64,000 bases of DNA, taken from positions 2,294,001 to 2,358,000 of the forward strand of contig NZ_FMIA01000002.1 of assembly GCF_900091615.1 (NCBI RefSeq). Direction: 5' to 3'. This stretch comes from Micromonospora yangpuensis. GTDB taxonomy: Bacteria > Actinomycetota > Actinomycetes > Mycobacteriales > Micromonosporaceae. The position numbers and the translations under genes are program-made. A model generated the notes under the pieces. The model was not told the origin of the DNA. It did not search any database and saw nothing but the letters and a program-made list of their open reading frames with translations. Below are positions 1-8,217 of this stretch, in pieces. Positions within the stretch are counted from its first letter, which is position 1. Each line of letters begins with the position of its first letter.

Positions 1-529
1 GCATGGTGACCAGCGTCGGGTCGGCCCGGTGCAGGTCGTCCAGGACCACCACCAGCCCCTGCGGGGTGGCCAGCGCGGTGAGCAGCGCCCGGACGGCGGT
101 GACCTGTCGCCGTACGGTCAGCTCGTCCGGCCCACCGAACTCGGCCGGGCCGGTGCCCTGGTGTGCCGGCACCCGGAGCAGGGTGGCCAGGTGGGCCCGG
201 TGCTCGCGGCGCATCCCGGTGCCCGCCGGGGCAGCGGCGGTCTCGATGTGGTCGGCGAAGGCCCGGGCCAGCGCGGCCAGCCCGCCGGTCGCCACGACCG
301 TGACCGTGGCCATGCCCCGCCGCCGGGCCACCGCGGTCAGTTCGGTGAGCAGACGGCTCTTGCCGATGCCCGGGTCGCCGGTGACCTCCACGAGTTGCCC
401 GGTGCCGGCGACCGCCAGGTCCATCGCCCCGACCAGCGTCGCGTACTCCGCGTCCCGCCCGACCAGGCCCCGCTCCGGTCGGCGTCCGGTGACCGTCCGG
501 GGGGTTGTCGCCTGCAACGTGTCGAGCAT
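1..529 (-). CDS. LuxR-family ATP-binding (LAL) regulator, N-terminal part (runs off left edge)
   Basis: Transcriptional regulator of the large LAL type; only the first 176 codons are in the window. Reading the minus strand from ATG 529 gives a protein starting MLDTLQATT. It has a Walker A motif GDPGIGKSR at about residues 53-61 and a Walker B-like VVVLDDLH near residue 168, as in the AAA_16 ATPase domain at the N terminus of MalT/LAL regulators. The start is supported by AGGAGG at 540-535, five bases upstream. The C-terminal LuxR helix-turn-helix expected of the family lies outside the window, so the subfamily is inferred from the ATPase part. Its position next to the condensation-domain gene and the ACP operon makes it a candidate pathway regulator for that block. 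Confidence 0.8.
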   Translation of the reverse strand, partial: MLDTLQATTPRTVTGRRPERGLVGRDAEYATLVGAMDLAVAGTGQLVEVTGDPGIGKSRLLTELTAVARRRGMATVTVVATGGLAALARAFADHIETAAAPAGTGMRREHRAHLATLLRVPAHQGTGPAEFGGPDELTVRRQVTAVRALLTALATPQGLVVVLDDLHRADPTLVTM

Positions 530-842
530 TCAGTCCTCCTCGGCGGTGGCCGTCGGGCCGACCGATCGGGTGGCGCGTCGCGTCGGTGGTCCGACCGCGG
601 TGGTCCGATCGTCGGCGAGGTCGGCCAGAAAGGGTTCGGCAACCGGCACGCATTGCCCATTGCCAATTCTTTCCAAAAAGGGGTCCATGGGGGTTCTCTT
701 GTGGCGAGAAGATTCGCGCATTCGGCAAGATGTTAGCGTCCGCCATGAATTGCCGGCAAGGGTCGTCCCGGCCGGGATTTACCTCCCCGAAATGCTGGCC
801 GGTTCGGTTGGCCATTGCGCAGCAAATGGTCCGAATGGCGGA
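530..842. promoter_or_regulatory. Intergenic region upstream of LAL regulator
   Basis: 313 bp without a supportable gene, noticeably more A+T-rich than its surroundings (around 650-790). It carries the leader of the minus-strand regulator (ribosome binding site at 535-540) and the 3' flank of the condensation-domain gene. I see no clear hairpin terminator and no convincing -35/-10 pair. Confidence 0.5.
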
Positions 843-2681
843 CTACCGGGTGCCGTCGGGCACCTGCGCCGACGGGGTTCCCCGCCCGTCGCCGGCCGCC
901 ACCACCGGGCGGCCCTGCCAGGCGGCCAGGTCGTCGGAGTCGTCCGGGGAGTCCGCGCAGAGCACGTAGTACCCCGGGGTCACCGTCATGAAGTGCCGTT
1001 CCACGGCGGCCAGGCAGGCCGCGTGCGCCTGCTCGGGAGTGTCCAGTCCGGTGCCGGCGATCGCGTACGCGACCAGACTGGCCCCGCCGTCGGCGGCGGG
1101 CAGGGCGAACACCCGTCCGTGGTGCGCGCCGAGCGCCTCGGCGACGAGCTGCTGCGCCTGCGGCCACTCCACCCAGGACGGCCCGACCCGCAGCCACTCC
1201 GGCCCGCGCCGCAACGGGGTGACCGCGGCCATCGTGTCGGTGCTGGCCAGGTCGACGTCACCGGCGGCGGCGGCCACCACCAGCGCCTCCATCGCCCGCA
1301 GGAGCGTGGCCAACTCGCCGGCGGGTACCCGGAGGGTGTCGTCGGTGGTCAGCCCGAGCACCGGCAGACCGCCGATCTCGATCACCCGCAGCATGAGCAT
1401 CACCCGGAAGCTCGGCGGCACCCACCAGCGCAGCCGGCTGTGCGGCACCGCCGCCACGGCGTCCCGGGCGTCGCCGCCGACGGTGCCGCCACCGCCGAGC
1501 CCCATGATGTTGACCGCGCAGTCGCGCTGGAAGAAGCTGCCCCGGGCCCGGCCGGCCGCCCGCTGCGTCTCGACCAGCTCGTCCTGGCGGAACATGCCGT
1601 GCCGGTTGGCGATCAGGCTCGCCGCCCCGGCCCGGCGGATCAGCTCGTCGAAGCTGGTCGTGCCGGCGTCCACCGCGACCAGGCTGTCCTGGGCCAGGGT
1701 GCCCACGTAGTCGTGCAGGTGGGCGCCGATCCGGTTGTTGACCACGGAGGCGAAGACCAGCTCCCGGTTGCCGGTCCGTCGGGCCACCAGCGCGCAGTAC
1801 GCGGCCAGCAGCACCATCGGCCGGCTGGTGCCGGTCCGCGCGGCGACCAGGGGCAGGGCCAGGGCGATCGCCGGGGACTCCAGGAACCCGCTCAGCGGGC
1901 CGCCGCCGTCGTCGGCGACCACCGGGGCCGCGTACAGGCACTGGGGCAGGTCGACCAGGTGCCGCCGCCAGTAGCCCAGGGTGGCGGTGAGTCGGGCCCG
2001 GCCCTGCGGCGTCCGCTCCCGTAGTGCCTGGTCCAGCGGTTGGTGGCCGCGTGGGCCGACGGTACGGCTGGCCGGGTCACGGACCAGCCGGGCGAACTGT
2101 TCGCCGAGGCGGACCAGGCTGCCGCAGTCGGCGGCCAGGTGGGTGCAGGCGATGACGGCGATGATCGGCCGGCCGTCCCGCACGGCCACGCCCACCCGTA
2201 CCGGCAGCTGTTCGTCGACGCGGAACGGCGCCTCCTGCAACCGGTCGGTGAGCACCTGGGTGATGGCGGTGAGCCGGTCGCTCTCCGCCCGGCCGTCCCC
2301 GTCGGCCGGGTCTGCGGTACCGGCCGGGGCGGTGGCCGCCGGCGCGGTGCCGGTGCCGGCCGGGTCGACGGCGTAGACGTCCACGCGTAGCTCGCCGGAG
2401 TCGACCACCTGCTGGGTCGGCTCGCCACTGTCGTCCGTACCGTCGGGATGGAACAGGGTCCGCAGCGACTCGTGCCGGGCCAGCAGCACCGCCATCGACT
2501 CGGTGACGTCGTCCAGGGTGGTGCCGGCGGGCAGGTCGAGGACCCATTCCACGGAGGTGAACAGGCTTCCGTTGCCCAGCCACTGCAGGGTGTTGAGCTG
2601 GCCGACGGTCAGCGGACCCCGGCCCGCCCGTTCCCCCTTGAAGGCAACCACCAGCTGATCGACCAGGGTCAGCTCGAACAT
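843..2681 (-). CDS. Stand-alone condensation-domain protein (NRPS C-domain-like)
   Basis: A 612-aa protein with the fold signature of NRPS condensation domains: an N-terminal acceptor half with RHESLRTLF at about residues 69-77 and the core motif region HLAADCG at 181-187. The canonical HHxxxDG reads T-H-L-A-A-D-C: the second, catalytic His (H181) and the Asp (D185) remain, while the first His and the Gly are replaced. Residues ~105-135 are a low-complexity Ala/Gly/Pro insertion. No adenylation or carrier domain is attached, so it would act in trans on carrier-bound substrates, for example as an amide- or ester-forming offloading enzyme. That role is inferred. ATG 2681 (MFELTLVDQ) is chosen because GGGAGG lies just upstream; an earlier in-frame start at 2732 lacks one. 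It is divergent from the operon that encodes two ACPs, its likely partners. Confidence 0.75.
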   Translation of the reverse strand: MFELTLVDQLVVAFKGERAGRGPLTVGQLNTLQWLGNGSLFTSVEWVLDLPAGTTLDDVTESMAVLLARHESLRTLFHPDGTDDSGEPTQQVVDSGELRVDVYAVDPAGTGTAPAATAPAGTADPADGDGRAESDRLTAITQVLTDRLQEAPFRVDEQLPVRVGVAVRDGRPIIAVIACTHLAADCGSLVRLGEQFARLVRDPASRTVGPRGHQPLDQALRERTPQGRARLTATLGYWRRHLVDLPQCLYAAPVVADDGGGPLSGFLESPAIALALPLVAARTGTSRPMVLLAAYCALVARRTGNRELVFASVVNNRIGAHLHDYVGTLAQDSLVAVDAGTTSFDELIRRAGAASLIANRHGMFRQDELVETQRAAGRARGSFFQRDCAVNIMGLGGGGTVGGDARDAVAAVPHSRLRWWVPPSFRVMLMLRVIEIGGLPVLGLTTDDTLRVPAGELATLLRAMEALVVAAAAGDVDLASTDTMAAVTPLRRGPEWLRVGPSWVEWPQAQQLVAEALGAHHGRVFALPAADGGASLVAYAIAGTGLDTPEQAHAACLAAVERHFMTVTPGYYVLCADSPDDSDDLAAWQGRPVVAAGDGRGTPSAQVPDGTR

Positions 2682-3033
2682 CGGACCTCCCGGACCCACG
2701 CGGTACGCCCCGAGGACGTCCGTGGCTGGCAATACGTGTCAGCGCGGAGCCTAGGGGCCGAGCCGGTACGGCGAACCGGGGGAAACCCTGCCCCGGCAGC
2801 CGCCGTGGAGCTTTGCCATGAATTTGCCCATTTGAATGGTGGAGTTGTCCGTCCGGATCGACTCCGACGGTCGGCGTGCACCGATTTCGTCGTATTGGAA
2901 CCGGCCCTGTCGTCGGCAGGCAGGGGTTTCCCTACTGCCGCCGGAGCAGCCGTTTTCCGTAGCGTCGGCCGGGCCAGGAACGAGCAGCGCCAATGCCTGC
3001 CCGTCCGCCGAGGGGAAAAGGGGACAGGCTGCC
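2682..3033. promoter_or_regulatory. Divergent intergenic region between C-domain gene and ACP operon
   Basis: 352 bp between two divergent starts, so it must hold promoters for both directions. The stretch around 2812-2850 is relatively A+T-rich. An in-frame start at 2836 for the downstream gene is rejected because the encoded N-terminal extension looks non-homologous and a better-placed start lies at 3034. No clear operator was identified. Confidence 0.5.
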
Positions 3034-3984
3034 ATGGAGTCCGCTGCGGCGACCACGGTGCAGGCCGTGCAGACGTACGCCCCCGAGCGGTCGGTCACCG
3101 TCGAGGAGGTCGCCGGCGGGCTCGGCCTCAACCGGCACCAGACCCGGCTGTTCCGGCGGGTGCACGGCCAGCGGCTGCTGCGCGAGGATCCGGAGCTGCC
3201 GCTGCTGGACCTGATCACCCCCGCCGCGCGGGCCGTGCTGCGCGACGTCGACGACCCGGACCGCATCCGGTACCTGATCTTCGCGCACACCATCCAGAGC
3301 GTGGCGCCGTCCTACCTGGACGTGGCGATGCTGGCCGCCCGGGAGCTCGGGTTGCGTCGGGCCGCCGCCTTCGCCCTCACCCAGCAGAACTGCGCCACCG
3401 GGCTGGCCGCCGTCGACGTGGCCGGGGAACTGCTGCGCGCCGACGACGAGCCGGGGGCGCTGGCGCTGGTGCTCACCGGGGAGAAGACCTTCTCCCGCAT
3501 CGCCCAACTGGTGGAGAACACCAGCATCATGGGGGAGGCCGCCGCCGCCTGCCTGGTCGGCCTGGCCGGTGCCGGCCTGCGGGTCCGCTCGTACGTGGTG
3601 CGTACCTACGGCCAGCACGCCGACATCTTCCGGCCCAGTCCCGCCTCGCGCACCGAGTTCAGCGACACCTACGTCCCGCGGCTGGTCGAGGTGATCCACG
3701 AGTGCCTGGCCGAGGCCGGCGTCGCGATGGCAGACATCGAACTGATCGTGCCGCACAACGTGAACGTCTCGTCGTGGCTGCGTGCCCTGCCCGACCTCGG
3801 CATCGACCGCAAACAGGTCTACCTGGACAACGTCGAACGGTACGGGCACTGCTTCTGCTCCGACCCGTTCGTCAACCTGGCCACCCTGCGCGCCGAACAA
3901 CGCCTGATCCCCGGCGGGCGGTACCTGCTGACCTCGGTCGGCCTCGGTGCCACCTACGCGGCCATGGTCGTCGAAAACAGCTGA
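3034..3984 (+). CDS. KAS III-like acyltransferase/ketosynthase with altered active site
   Basis: A 316-aa protein of the thiolase/FabH fold. The nucleophile is C120 in TQQNCATG and the catalytic His is H241 in VPHNVNVSSW. The third FabH residue (Asn of GNTxxAS) is replaced: the aligned segment reads RYGHCFCSDP, putting His272 there. KAS III homologues with an altered triad often act as acyltransferases or work on unusual carrier-bound acyl groups rather than as fatty-acid initiators. Which applies here is inference. The start at ATG 3034 is preceded by a purine-rich GGGGA. It is the first gene of an operon with an ATP-grasp ligase, PLP decarboxylase and two ACPs, so its substrate is probably the ACP-bound amino-acid-derived acyl group. 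Confidence 0.8.
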   Translation: MESAAATTVQAVQTYAPERSVTVEEVAGGLGLNRHQTRLFRRVHGQRLLREDPELPLLDLITPAARAVLRDVDDPDRIRYLIFAHTIQSVAPSYLDVAMLAARELGLRRAAAFALTQQNCATGLAAVDVAGELLRADDEPGALALVLTGEKTFSRIAQLVENTSIMGEAAAACLVGLAGAGLRVRSYVVRTYGQHADIFRPSPASRTEFSDTYVPRLVEVIHECLAEAGVAMADIELIVPHNVNVSSWLRALPDLGIDRKQVYLDNVERYGHCFCSDPFVNLATLRAEQRLIPGGRYLLTSVGLGATYAAMVVENS

Positions 3985-4004
3985 CACCCGCAACGGAGTC
4001 CCCG

Positions 4005-5501
4005 ATGAGTCGCTACCTGCACGCCCTCAAACTGGCCCTCACCGGCGACGGCCGGACCCCCCTGGTCTTCCTCTGCAACTTCGAGGTGGAGGAGCAGTGG
4101 GCCGCCCACCACGTCGGGCTGCCGGCGCTCACCGGTCGCGCCCCGGCCCCGGTGGTGACCCGGATGGACGAACTGGGGGTGCTGCTCGCCGGGCCGGCCG
4201 ACACCGTCCTGCTGCACCGGCCGATGGACCCGGAGTACCGGGCGTACCTGGAGGAGACCGGCTTCGAGCTGCCGACGGTGCGCACCCCCGCCCAGGTCGC
4301 CGCCGACCGGTCGACCACCGAGGCGCTGTTGGACTCGCCGGCCGACCTGCGGCACCTGGCCCGGCTGGGCCAGGACGGCGCCCGGCTGCTGCCGATGGGG
4401 GTGTCGGTGGCCGAACAGAAGCTCGCCGAGGTGGCCGGGCTGCCGCTCGCGGTGGGAGACGCGGCGGTCTTCGAGGCGGTCAACAGCAAGATCTACAGTC
4501 GGCGGATCGCCGCCGAGCTGGGCCTGCGTCCGGTGCCCGGCACCTGCGTGGAGTCCGTCGGCGAGCTGGCCGGGGCGCTGTCGGCGTACCGGGGGGACCT
4601 GCCGACCGACGGTGGGACCGGTGGCGCGCTGGTGGTCAAGGACGCCTACGGTGTCTCCGGCAAGGGGCTGGTGGTGCTGGACAGCGCGGCCAAGGCCGAC
4701 CGGCTGCTGACCATGGTGACCCGGCGGGCCCGCCGCACCGGCGACGACCGGCTGGCCGTCGTGGTGGAGCGGTGGCTGCCCCGCGCGGCCGACCTCAACT
4801 ACCAGCTCACCATCGGCCGTACCGGCGGGGTCAGCCTCGACTTCGTCAAGCGGGCGCACACCCGCGGCGGCGTCCACCAGGGGCACACCTTCCCGGCCGA
4901 CCTGGGCCCCGCCCACCTGGCCGAGGTGGAGCAGGCCGCGCAGGCGGTCGGCCGACGGCTCTTCGCCGACGGGTTCACCGGGGTGGCCGGCGTCGACGCG
5001 ATCATCGACACCGACGGGGTGCTGTACCCGGTGTTGGAGATCAACGCCCGGCTCAACATGTCGACGTACCAGGGCGGGGTGGCCGAGCGGTACGCCACGG
5101 CGGGTCAGGTCGTGCTGGCCCGGCACTACCCGTTGCGGCTGGCCGCTCCGCTGCCGTTCGCGGCCGTCCGCGCCGCCCTCGGCCCACTGCTCGGCCCCGC
5201 ACCCGCCGCGGCCACCGGACCGGACGCGGCCACCGCACCGGGCGGTGCCGCCGCACCGGGCGGTGCCACCGCAGCGTCGGCACCGGGCGGTGCCACCGCG
5301 TCGGGCGGTGCCGACGTGCCGTCCGGGCGGGTGGTGGTGACCTGCTTCGCCACGGTCAACGCCGAGGCCGACCACGTCCGGCCCCCGTTCGACGGGCGGC
5401 TGCACCTGATGCTCTTCGCCGCCGACGCGCCGCGGCTGGCCGACCTCGACGCCGCCGTCACGGCCGCCCTGGCCCCGCTCAACCACCAGGAGAATCGATG
5501 A
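4005..5501 (+). CDS. ATP-grasp ligase, probable amino acid-carrier protein ligase
   Basis: A 498-aa ATP-grasp protein. The central region has the ATP-binding strand ALVVKDAYGVSGKGLVVLD (about residues 206-224). Near the C-terminal end of the domain, the metal-binding segment GVLYPVLEINARLN supplies the conserved Glu and Asn. An Ala/Pro/Gly-rich repeat (APGGATA-type) at about residues 405-440 separates a small C-terminal domain. ATP-grasp enzymes activate a carboxylate as acyl phosphate and join it to an amine or thiol. In butirosin biosynthesis the ATP-grasp BtrJ loads glutamate onto the ACP BtrI, which BtrK then decarboxylates. The same trio of gene types is adjacent here, so amino acid loading onto ACP is the best guess; peptide ligation remains possible. 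Its stop overlaps the start of the decarboxylase by 4 nt. Confidence 0.8.
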   Translation: MSRYLHALKLALTGDGRTPLVFLCNFEVEEQWAAHHVGLPALTGRAPAPVVTRMDELGVLLAGPADTVLLHRPMDPEYRAYLEETGFELPTVRTPAQVAADRSTTEALLDSPADLRHLARLGQDGARLLPMGVSVAEQKLAEVAGLPLAVGDAAVFEAVNSKIYSRRIAAELGLRPVPGTCVESVGELAGALSAYRGDLPTDGGTGGALVVKDAYGVSGKGLVVLDSAAKADRLLTMVTRRARRTGDDRLAVVVERWLPRAADLNYQLTIGRTGGVSLDFVKRAHTRGGVHQGHTFPADLGPAHLAEVEQAAQAVGRRLFADGFTGVAGVDAIIDTDGVLYPVLEINARLNMSTYQGGVAERYATAGQVVLARHYPLRLAAPLPFAAVRAALGPLLGPAPAAATGPDAATAPGGAAAPGGATAASAPGGATASGGADVPSGRVVVTCFATVNAEADHVRPPFDGRLHLMLFAADAPRLADLDAAVTAALAPLNHQENR

Positions 5502-6817
5502 CCCCCGAACCCCACCTCGGCGGCGTACCGGTCGAGGAGATCGCCCACCGCTTCGGCACCCCGACGTACGTCTACGACGGCGGATCGCTGCGGGAGGCGT
5601 ACACCGAACTGCGGGCCGGCCTGCACCCGGCGGTGGACCTGTTCTACTCGCTGAAGGCCAACCCGAACGTCAGCGTCACCGCGCTGCTGCGCGCGATGGG
5701 TGCCGGCATGGAGGTCTCCTCGCTGGCGGAGCTGGCCACCGCCCGGTGGGCCGGCGCCCGGCCTGAGGAGATCATCATGCTCGGGCCGGGCAAGTCCGCC
5801 GAGGAGCTGCGCCTCGCCGTCGAGCTGGGCATCCGGGCCGTGGTCTGCGAGTCGCTGGACGAGGTCGCGGCGGTCGACGCGCTCAGCCGCCCCGGCCGCA
5901 CCCGGGTGCTGCTGCGGGTCAACCCGGACTTCACCACCAAGGGCTCCCGACTGGCCATGGGCGGCAAACCCCGCCAATTCGGCACCGACCAGGAGACCCT
6001 GCGCACCGCCGGTACGGTGCTGCGCGGGCTGCGGCACGTGGAGCTGGCCGGCATCCACGTCTACATGGGCACCCGGATCCTCGACGCCGCCGACATCGTC
6101 CACAACACCCGGGGCGCGCTGGCCGCCGCGACCGAGTTGGCCACCGCCATCGGCTTCCCGCTGCGGGAGGTCGACGTCGGCGGCGGCCTCGGGGTGGCCT
6201 ACTTCGACCAGGAGACCGACCTCGACCTGGCCGAGCTGCTGACCGGGGTCAACGCGGCGGTGACCGACTTCCGTGCCGCGCACCCCGACTGCCGGATCAT
6301 CATGGAACTGGGCCGGTACCTGACCGCCCGCAGCGGCACCTACCTGGTGCGGGCCCGGTCGGTGAAACAGTCCCGTGGGCAGCAGTTCGTGATCACCGAC
6401 GGTGGGATGAACCACCACATGGCCGCCATCGGCGTCGGCAGCTTCGTCAAACGGAACTTCCCGATCCGGTCCCTGAGCCACCCCGACGCCCCGGCCACCG
6501 AGCGGTACACCCTCACCGGACCGCTCTGCACCCCGGAGGACGTGCTCGGGCGCAACGTCGCGCTGCCGCCGGTCGCCCCGGGTGACCTGATCGGCGTGGA
6601 ACGCTCCGGCGCGTACGGCCCGACCGCCTCGCCGGTGCTCTTCCTCAGCCACGGCTACCCGGCCGAGGTGCTCGTCCTCGACGGCGAGGCGCACCTGGTC
6701 CGCCACCGCGACACCGTCGCCGACCTGCTCGGCAGGCAACAGCTCGTGCCCCCGCTCGACCCCGACCGTCTCGACCCCGACCAGCTCTGGGCCACCCCGG
6801 AAAGGACCGCACCGTGA
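5498..6817 (+). CDS. Fold-III PLP decarboxylase (DAPDC/BtrK-like), probably acting on an ACP-bound amino acid
   Basis: A 439-aa alanine-racemase-fold decarboxylase. The PLP Schiff-base Lys is K53 in FYSLKANPN. The phosphate loop is VDVGGGLG (about 225-232), and the active-site Cys and Glu are in GPLCTPED (C344, E347). Where diaminopimelate decarboxylases have GxHxHxGS, this protein has GIHVYMGT, a variation I associate with BtrK-type rather than free-substrate enzymes (from memory, not an alignment). Family members remove the alpha-carboxylate of an amino acid. Context (ATP-grasp ligase overlapping by 4 nt, ACP overlapping by 4 nt downstream) suggests the substrate is carrier-bound, for example glutamyl-ACP to a 4-aminobutyryl-ACP. 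The identity of the amino acid is not visible from sequence. Confidence 0.88.
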   Translation: MTPEPHLGGVPVEEIAHRFGTPTYVYDGGSLREAYTELRAGLHPAVDLFYSLKANPNVSVTALLRAMGAGMEVSSLAELATARWAGARPEEIIMLGPGKSAEELRLAVELGIRAVVCESLDEVAAVDALSRPGRTRVLLRVNPDFTTKGSRLAMGGKPRQFGTDQETLRTAGTVLRGLRHVELAGIHVYMGTRILDAADIVHNTRGALAAATELATAIGFPLREVDVGGGLGVAYFDQETDLDLAELLTGVNAAVTDFRAAHPDCRIIMELGRYLTARSGTYLVRARSVKQSRGQQFVITDGGMNHHMAAIGVGSFVKRNFPIRSLSHPDAPATERYTLTGPLCTPEDVLGRNVALPPVAPGDLIGVERSGAYGPTASPVLFLSHGYPAEVLVLDGEAHLVRHRDTVADLLGRQQLVPPLDPDRLDPDQLWATPERTAP

Positions 6818-7071
6818 ACCGTGCCGAACTCGTCACCGCCATCTCCGGCTGCCTGCAGGACGTGCTGCAGCGCCCCCTGCCCGACCTCGACGAGCAGACC
6901 CGGCTCTTCGAGGACCTGCACCTGGACTCCACCACCATCCTCGAACTGCTGATGGCCGTGGAGGAGGCCGTCGACGTCGAGTTCGACATGGAGGCGCTGA
7001 AGATGGACGACTTCCGCACCCTCGGCACCCTCACCGACTCGGTGGAGCAGGTCAGTGAGGTACCGGTCTGA
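6814..7071 (+). CDS. Acyl carrier protein 1
   Basis: An 85-aa acidic carrier protein. The phosphopantetheine site is Ser39 in LHLDSTT, preceded by helix I and followed by the acidic recognition helix ILELLMAVEEAVDVEF. The GTG start overlaps the TGA of the decarboxylase (GTGA), so translation is coupled. The expected modification is 4'-phosphopantetheinylation, plausibly by the AcpS-type transferase encoded 3 kb downstream. It likely carries the amino-acid-derived acyl group during loading, decarboxylation and desaturation. Confidence 0.93.
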   Translation: MNRAELVTAISGCLQDVLQRPLPDLDEQTRLFEDLHLDSTTILELLMAVEEAVDVEFDMEALKMDDFRTLGTLTDSVEQVSEVPV

Positions 7072-7102
7072 GCCGGACCACGGTCGTCGAAAGGACAGCC
7101 AG

Positions 7103-7360
7103 ATGAAGCACAGTGAACTGGTCGAGGTCATCGCCCGCTGCCTGGCCGAGGTGATGCCGACCGGCCTGCCCGTCATCACCGTCGACTCGCGGCTGGTCGA
7201 GGAGATCGACCTCGACTCGATGTCCCACCTGGAGCTGCTCATGGCGATCGAGGAGCAGCTCGGGGTCCGGTTCGATCCCGACTCGCTGAGCCTCGCCGCC
7301 TACCCGACCGTCGGTGCGCTCGCCGACTTCGTCGGGCGGCAGCAGAGCACCCCGGTCTGA
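7103..7360 (+). CDS. Acyl carrier protein 2
   Basis: An 85-aa carrier protein with Ser39 in IDLDSMSHLE as the phosphopantetheine attachment site. ATG 7103 is preceded by AAAGGACAG; an in-frame upstream extension to 7055 is rejected. It is related to the preceding ACP but clearly divergent in helices I and III, so the two probably serve different steps, for example one for loading and decarboxylation and one as extender or acceptor carrier. That division of labour is inference. Confidence 0.92.
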   Translation: MKHSELVEVIARCLAEVMPTGLPVITVDSRLVEEIDLDSMSHLELLMAIEEQLGVRFDPDSLSLAAYPTVGALADFVGRQQSTPV

Positions 7361-7371
7361 GGGGCGCGACG

Positions 7372-8217
7372 ATGACCCTGGCCCTGCGGACCGGCGCGGC
7401 GGTGCTGGGCGAGACCGGGCCGTACGCGCTCGACGACGACATCATCCGGTTCTACCGGGACCTGTTGCGGCCCTACGGCGACGAGGTCGACGAGGAGCTG
7501 GCCCGGCAGGGGCGCAACGTGCCCTTCGTCGACCTCGCCGAGCGGGCCCTGGCCGCCACCCCGGACCCGGTCGCCAGCCCCGACCTGCTGATTCTCGCCT
7601 ACGCGCTGCCCGACCTGCATCCCCTCAAGACGGTCGCCTCGCATCTCAACCACGGCTTCGGCGACACCTCGCGCAGCTTCGCCGTCTCCGAGCAGGGGCT
7701 GGCCGCGCCCTTCACCGCGCTGCGCGTGGCCAACGCGTACGCCCGGTCGGGCCGCTGCGACAGCCTGGCGCTGTTCGTGCTGGAACAGACCACGTTCGCC
7801 TACCGGGAACCCTTCGCGCACGCCCACGACCTGCTCGACTCCGGCGTGCTGATGGTCTTCGACCGCACCGGCCGGTGGACCGTGGACGGGCTGCACACGG
7901 CCCCCTCCGGCGCGGCGACCGGTGCGCTGCTGCGCCGGCTGCTGCCCGCCCCGGTCGCCGCGCGGGCGCTGCTGGTGACCGGCCCGTGGACCGACCCCGC
8001 CGACACCGACGTCACCGGGGTCGCCCGGCACCGGGTCGCACCCGGGTCGTACTGCACCAGCCTCTGGCGGGAACTGCTGCGCTGCCAGCGGGACTGGGCG
8101 CAGCGCCACCACACCCTCGTGCTCTGCGACACCGACCCCCGCCACGACCAGACCCAGGTCGCCATCCTCACCCAGCAGACGGCGGCACCCCCACCACCGG
8201 CAAGGGAGCACCCGTGA
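7372..8217 (+). CDS. KAS III-fold protein lacking the catalytic Cys
   Basis: A 281-aa protein with the N-terminal half of a thiolase-fold ketosynthase. The segment RSFAVSEQGLAAPFTALRVANAYA aligns with AAFALTQQNCATGLAAVDVAGELL of the KAS III-like protein at 3034. The nucleophilic Cys position is occupied by Leu (about L110), and no HQAN-type His motif is evident. It is therefore not an ordinary condensing enzyme. It may be a structural or heterodimer partner of the 3034 product, analogous to a chain length factor beside a ketosynthase, or a repurposed binding protein. The start ATG 7372 follows a GAGGGGCG purine stretch, and the 3' end overlaps the next gene by 4 nt. Confidence 0.6.
   Translation: MTLALRTGAAVLGETGPYALDDDIIRFYRDLLRPYGDEVDEELARQGRNVPFVDLAERALAATPDPVASPDLLILAYALPDLHPLKTVASHLNHGFGDTSRSFAVSEQGLAAPFTALRVANAYARSGRCDSLALFVLEQTTFAYREPFAHAHDLLDSGVLMVFDRTGRWTVDGLHTAPSGAATGALLRRLLPAPVAARALLVTGPWTDPADTDVTGVARHRVAPGSYCTSLWRELLRCQRDWAQRHHTLVLCDTDPRHDQTQVAILTQQTAAPPPPAREHP

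Noticed and set aside
3..2024. Very long plus-strand open frame (673 codons) over the left edge
   Set aside because: It runs antisense to the LAL regulator and condensation-domain genes, has Arg/Pro/Gly-rich translation without motifs, and has no ribosome site.
3947..5497. N-terminal extension of the decarboxylase frame back to 3947
   Set aside because: The extension is antisense-like Arg/Pro-rich sequence overlapping the whole ATP-grasp gene; the real start at 5498 has an AGGAGAATCG leader and the family N terminus.
3034..7360. Butirosin-like aminoglycoside cluster
   Set aside because: No 2-deoxystreptamine, glycosyltransferase or aminotransferase genes of that pathway accompany the ATP-grasp/decarboxylase/ACP set.
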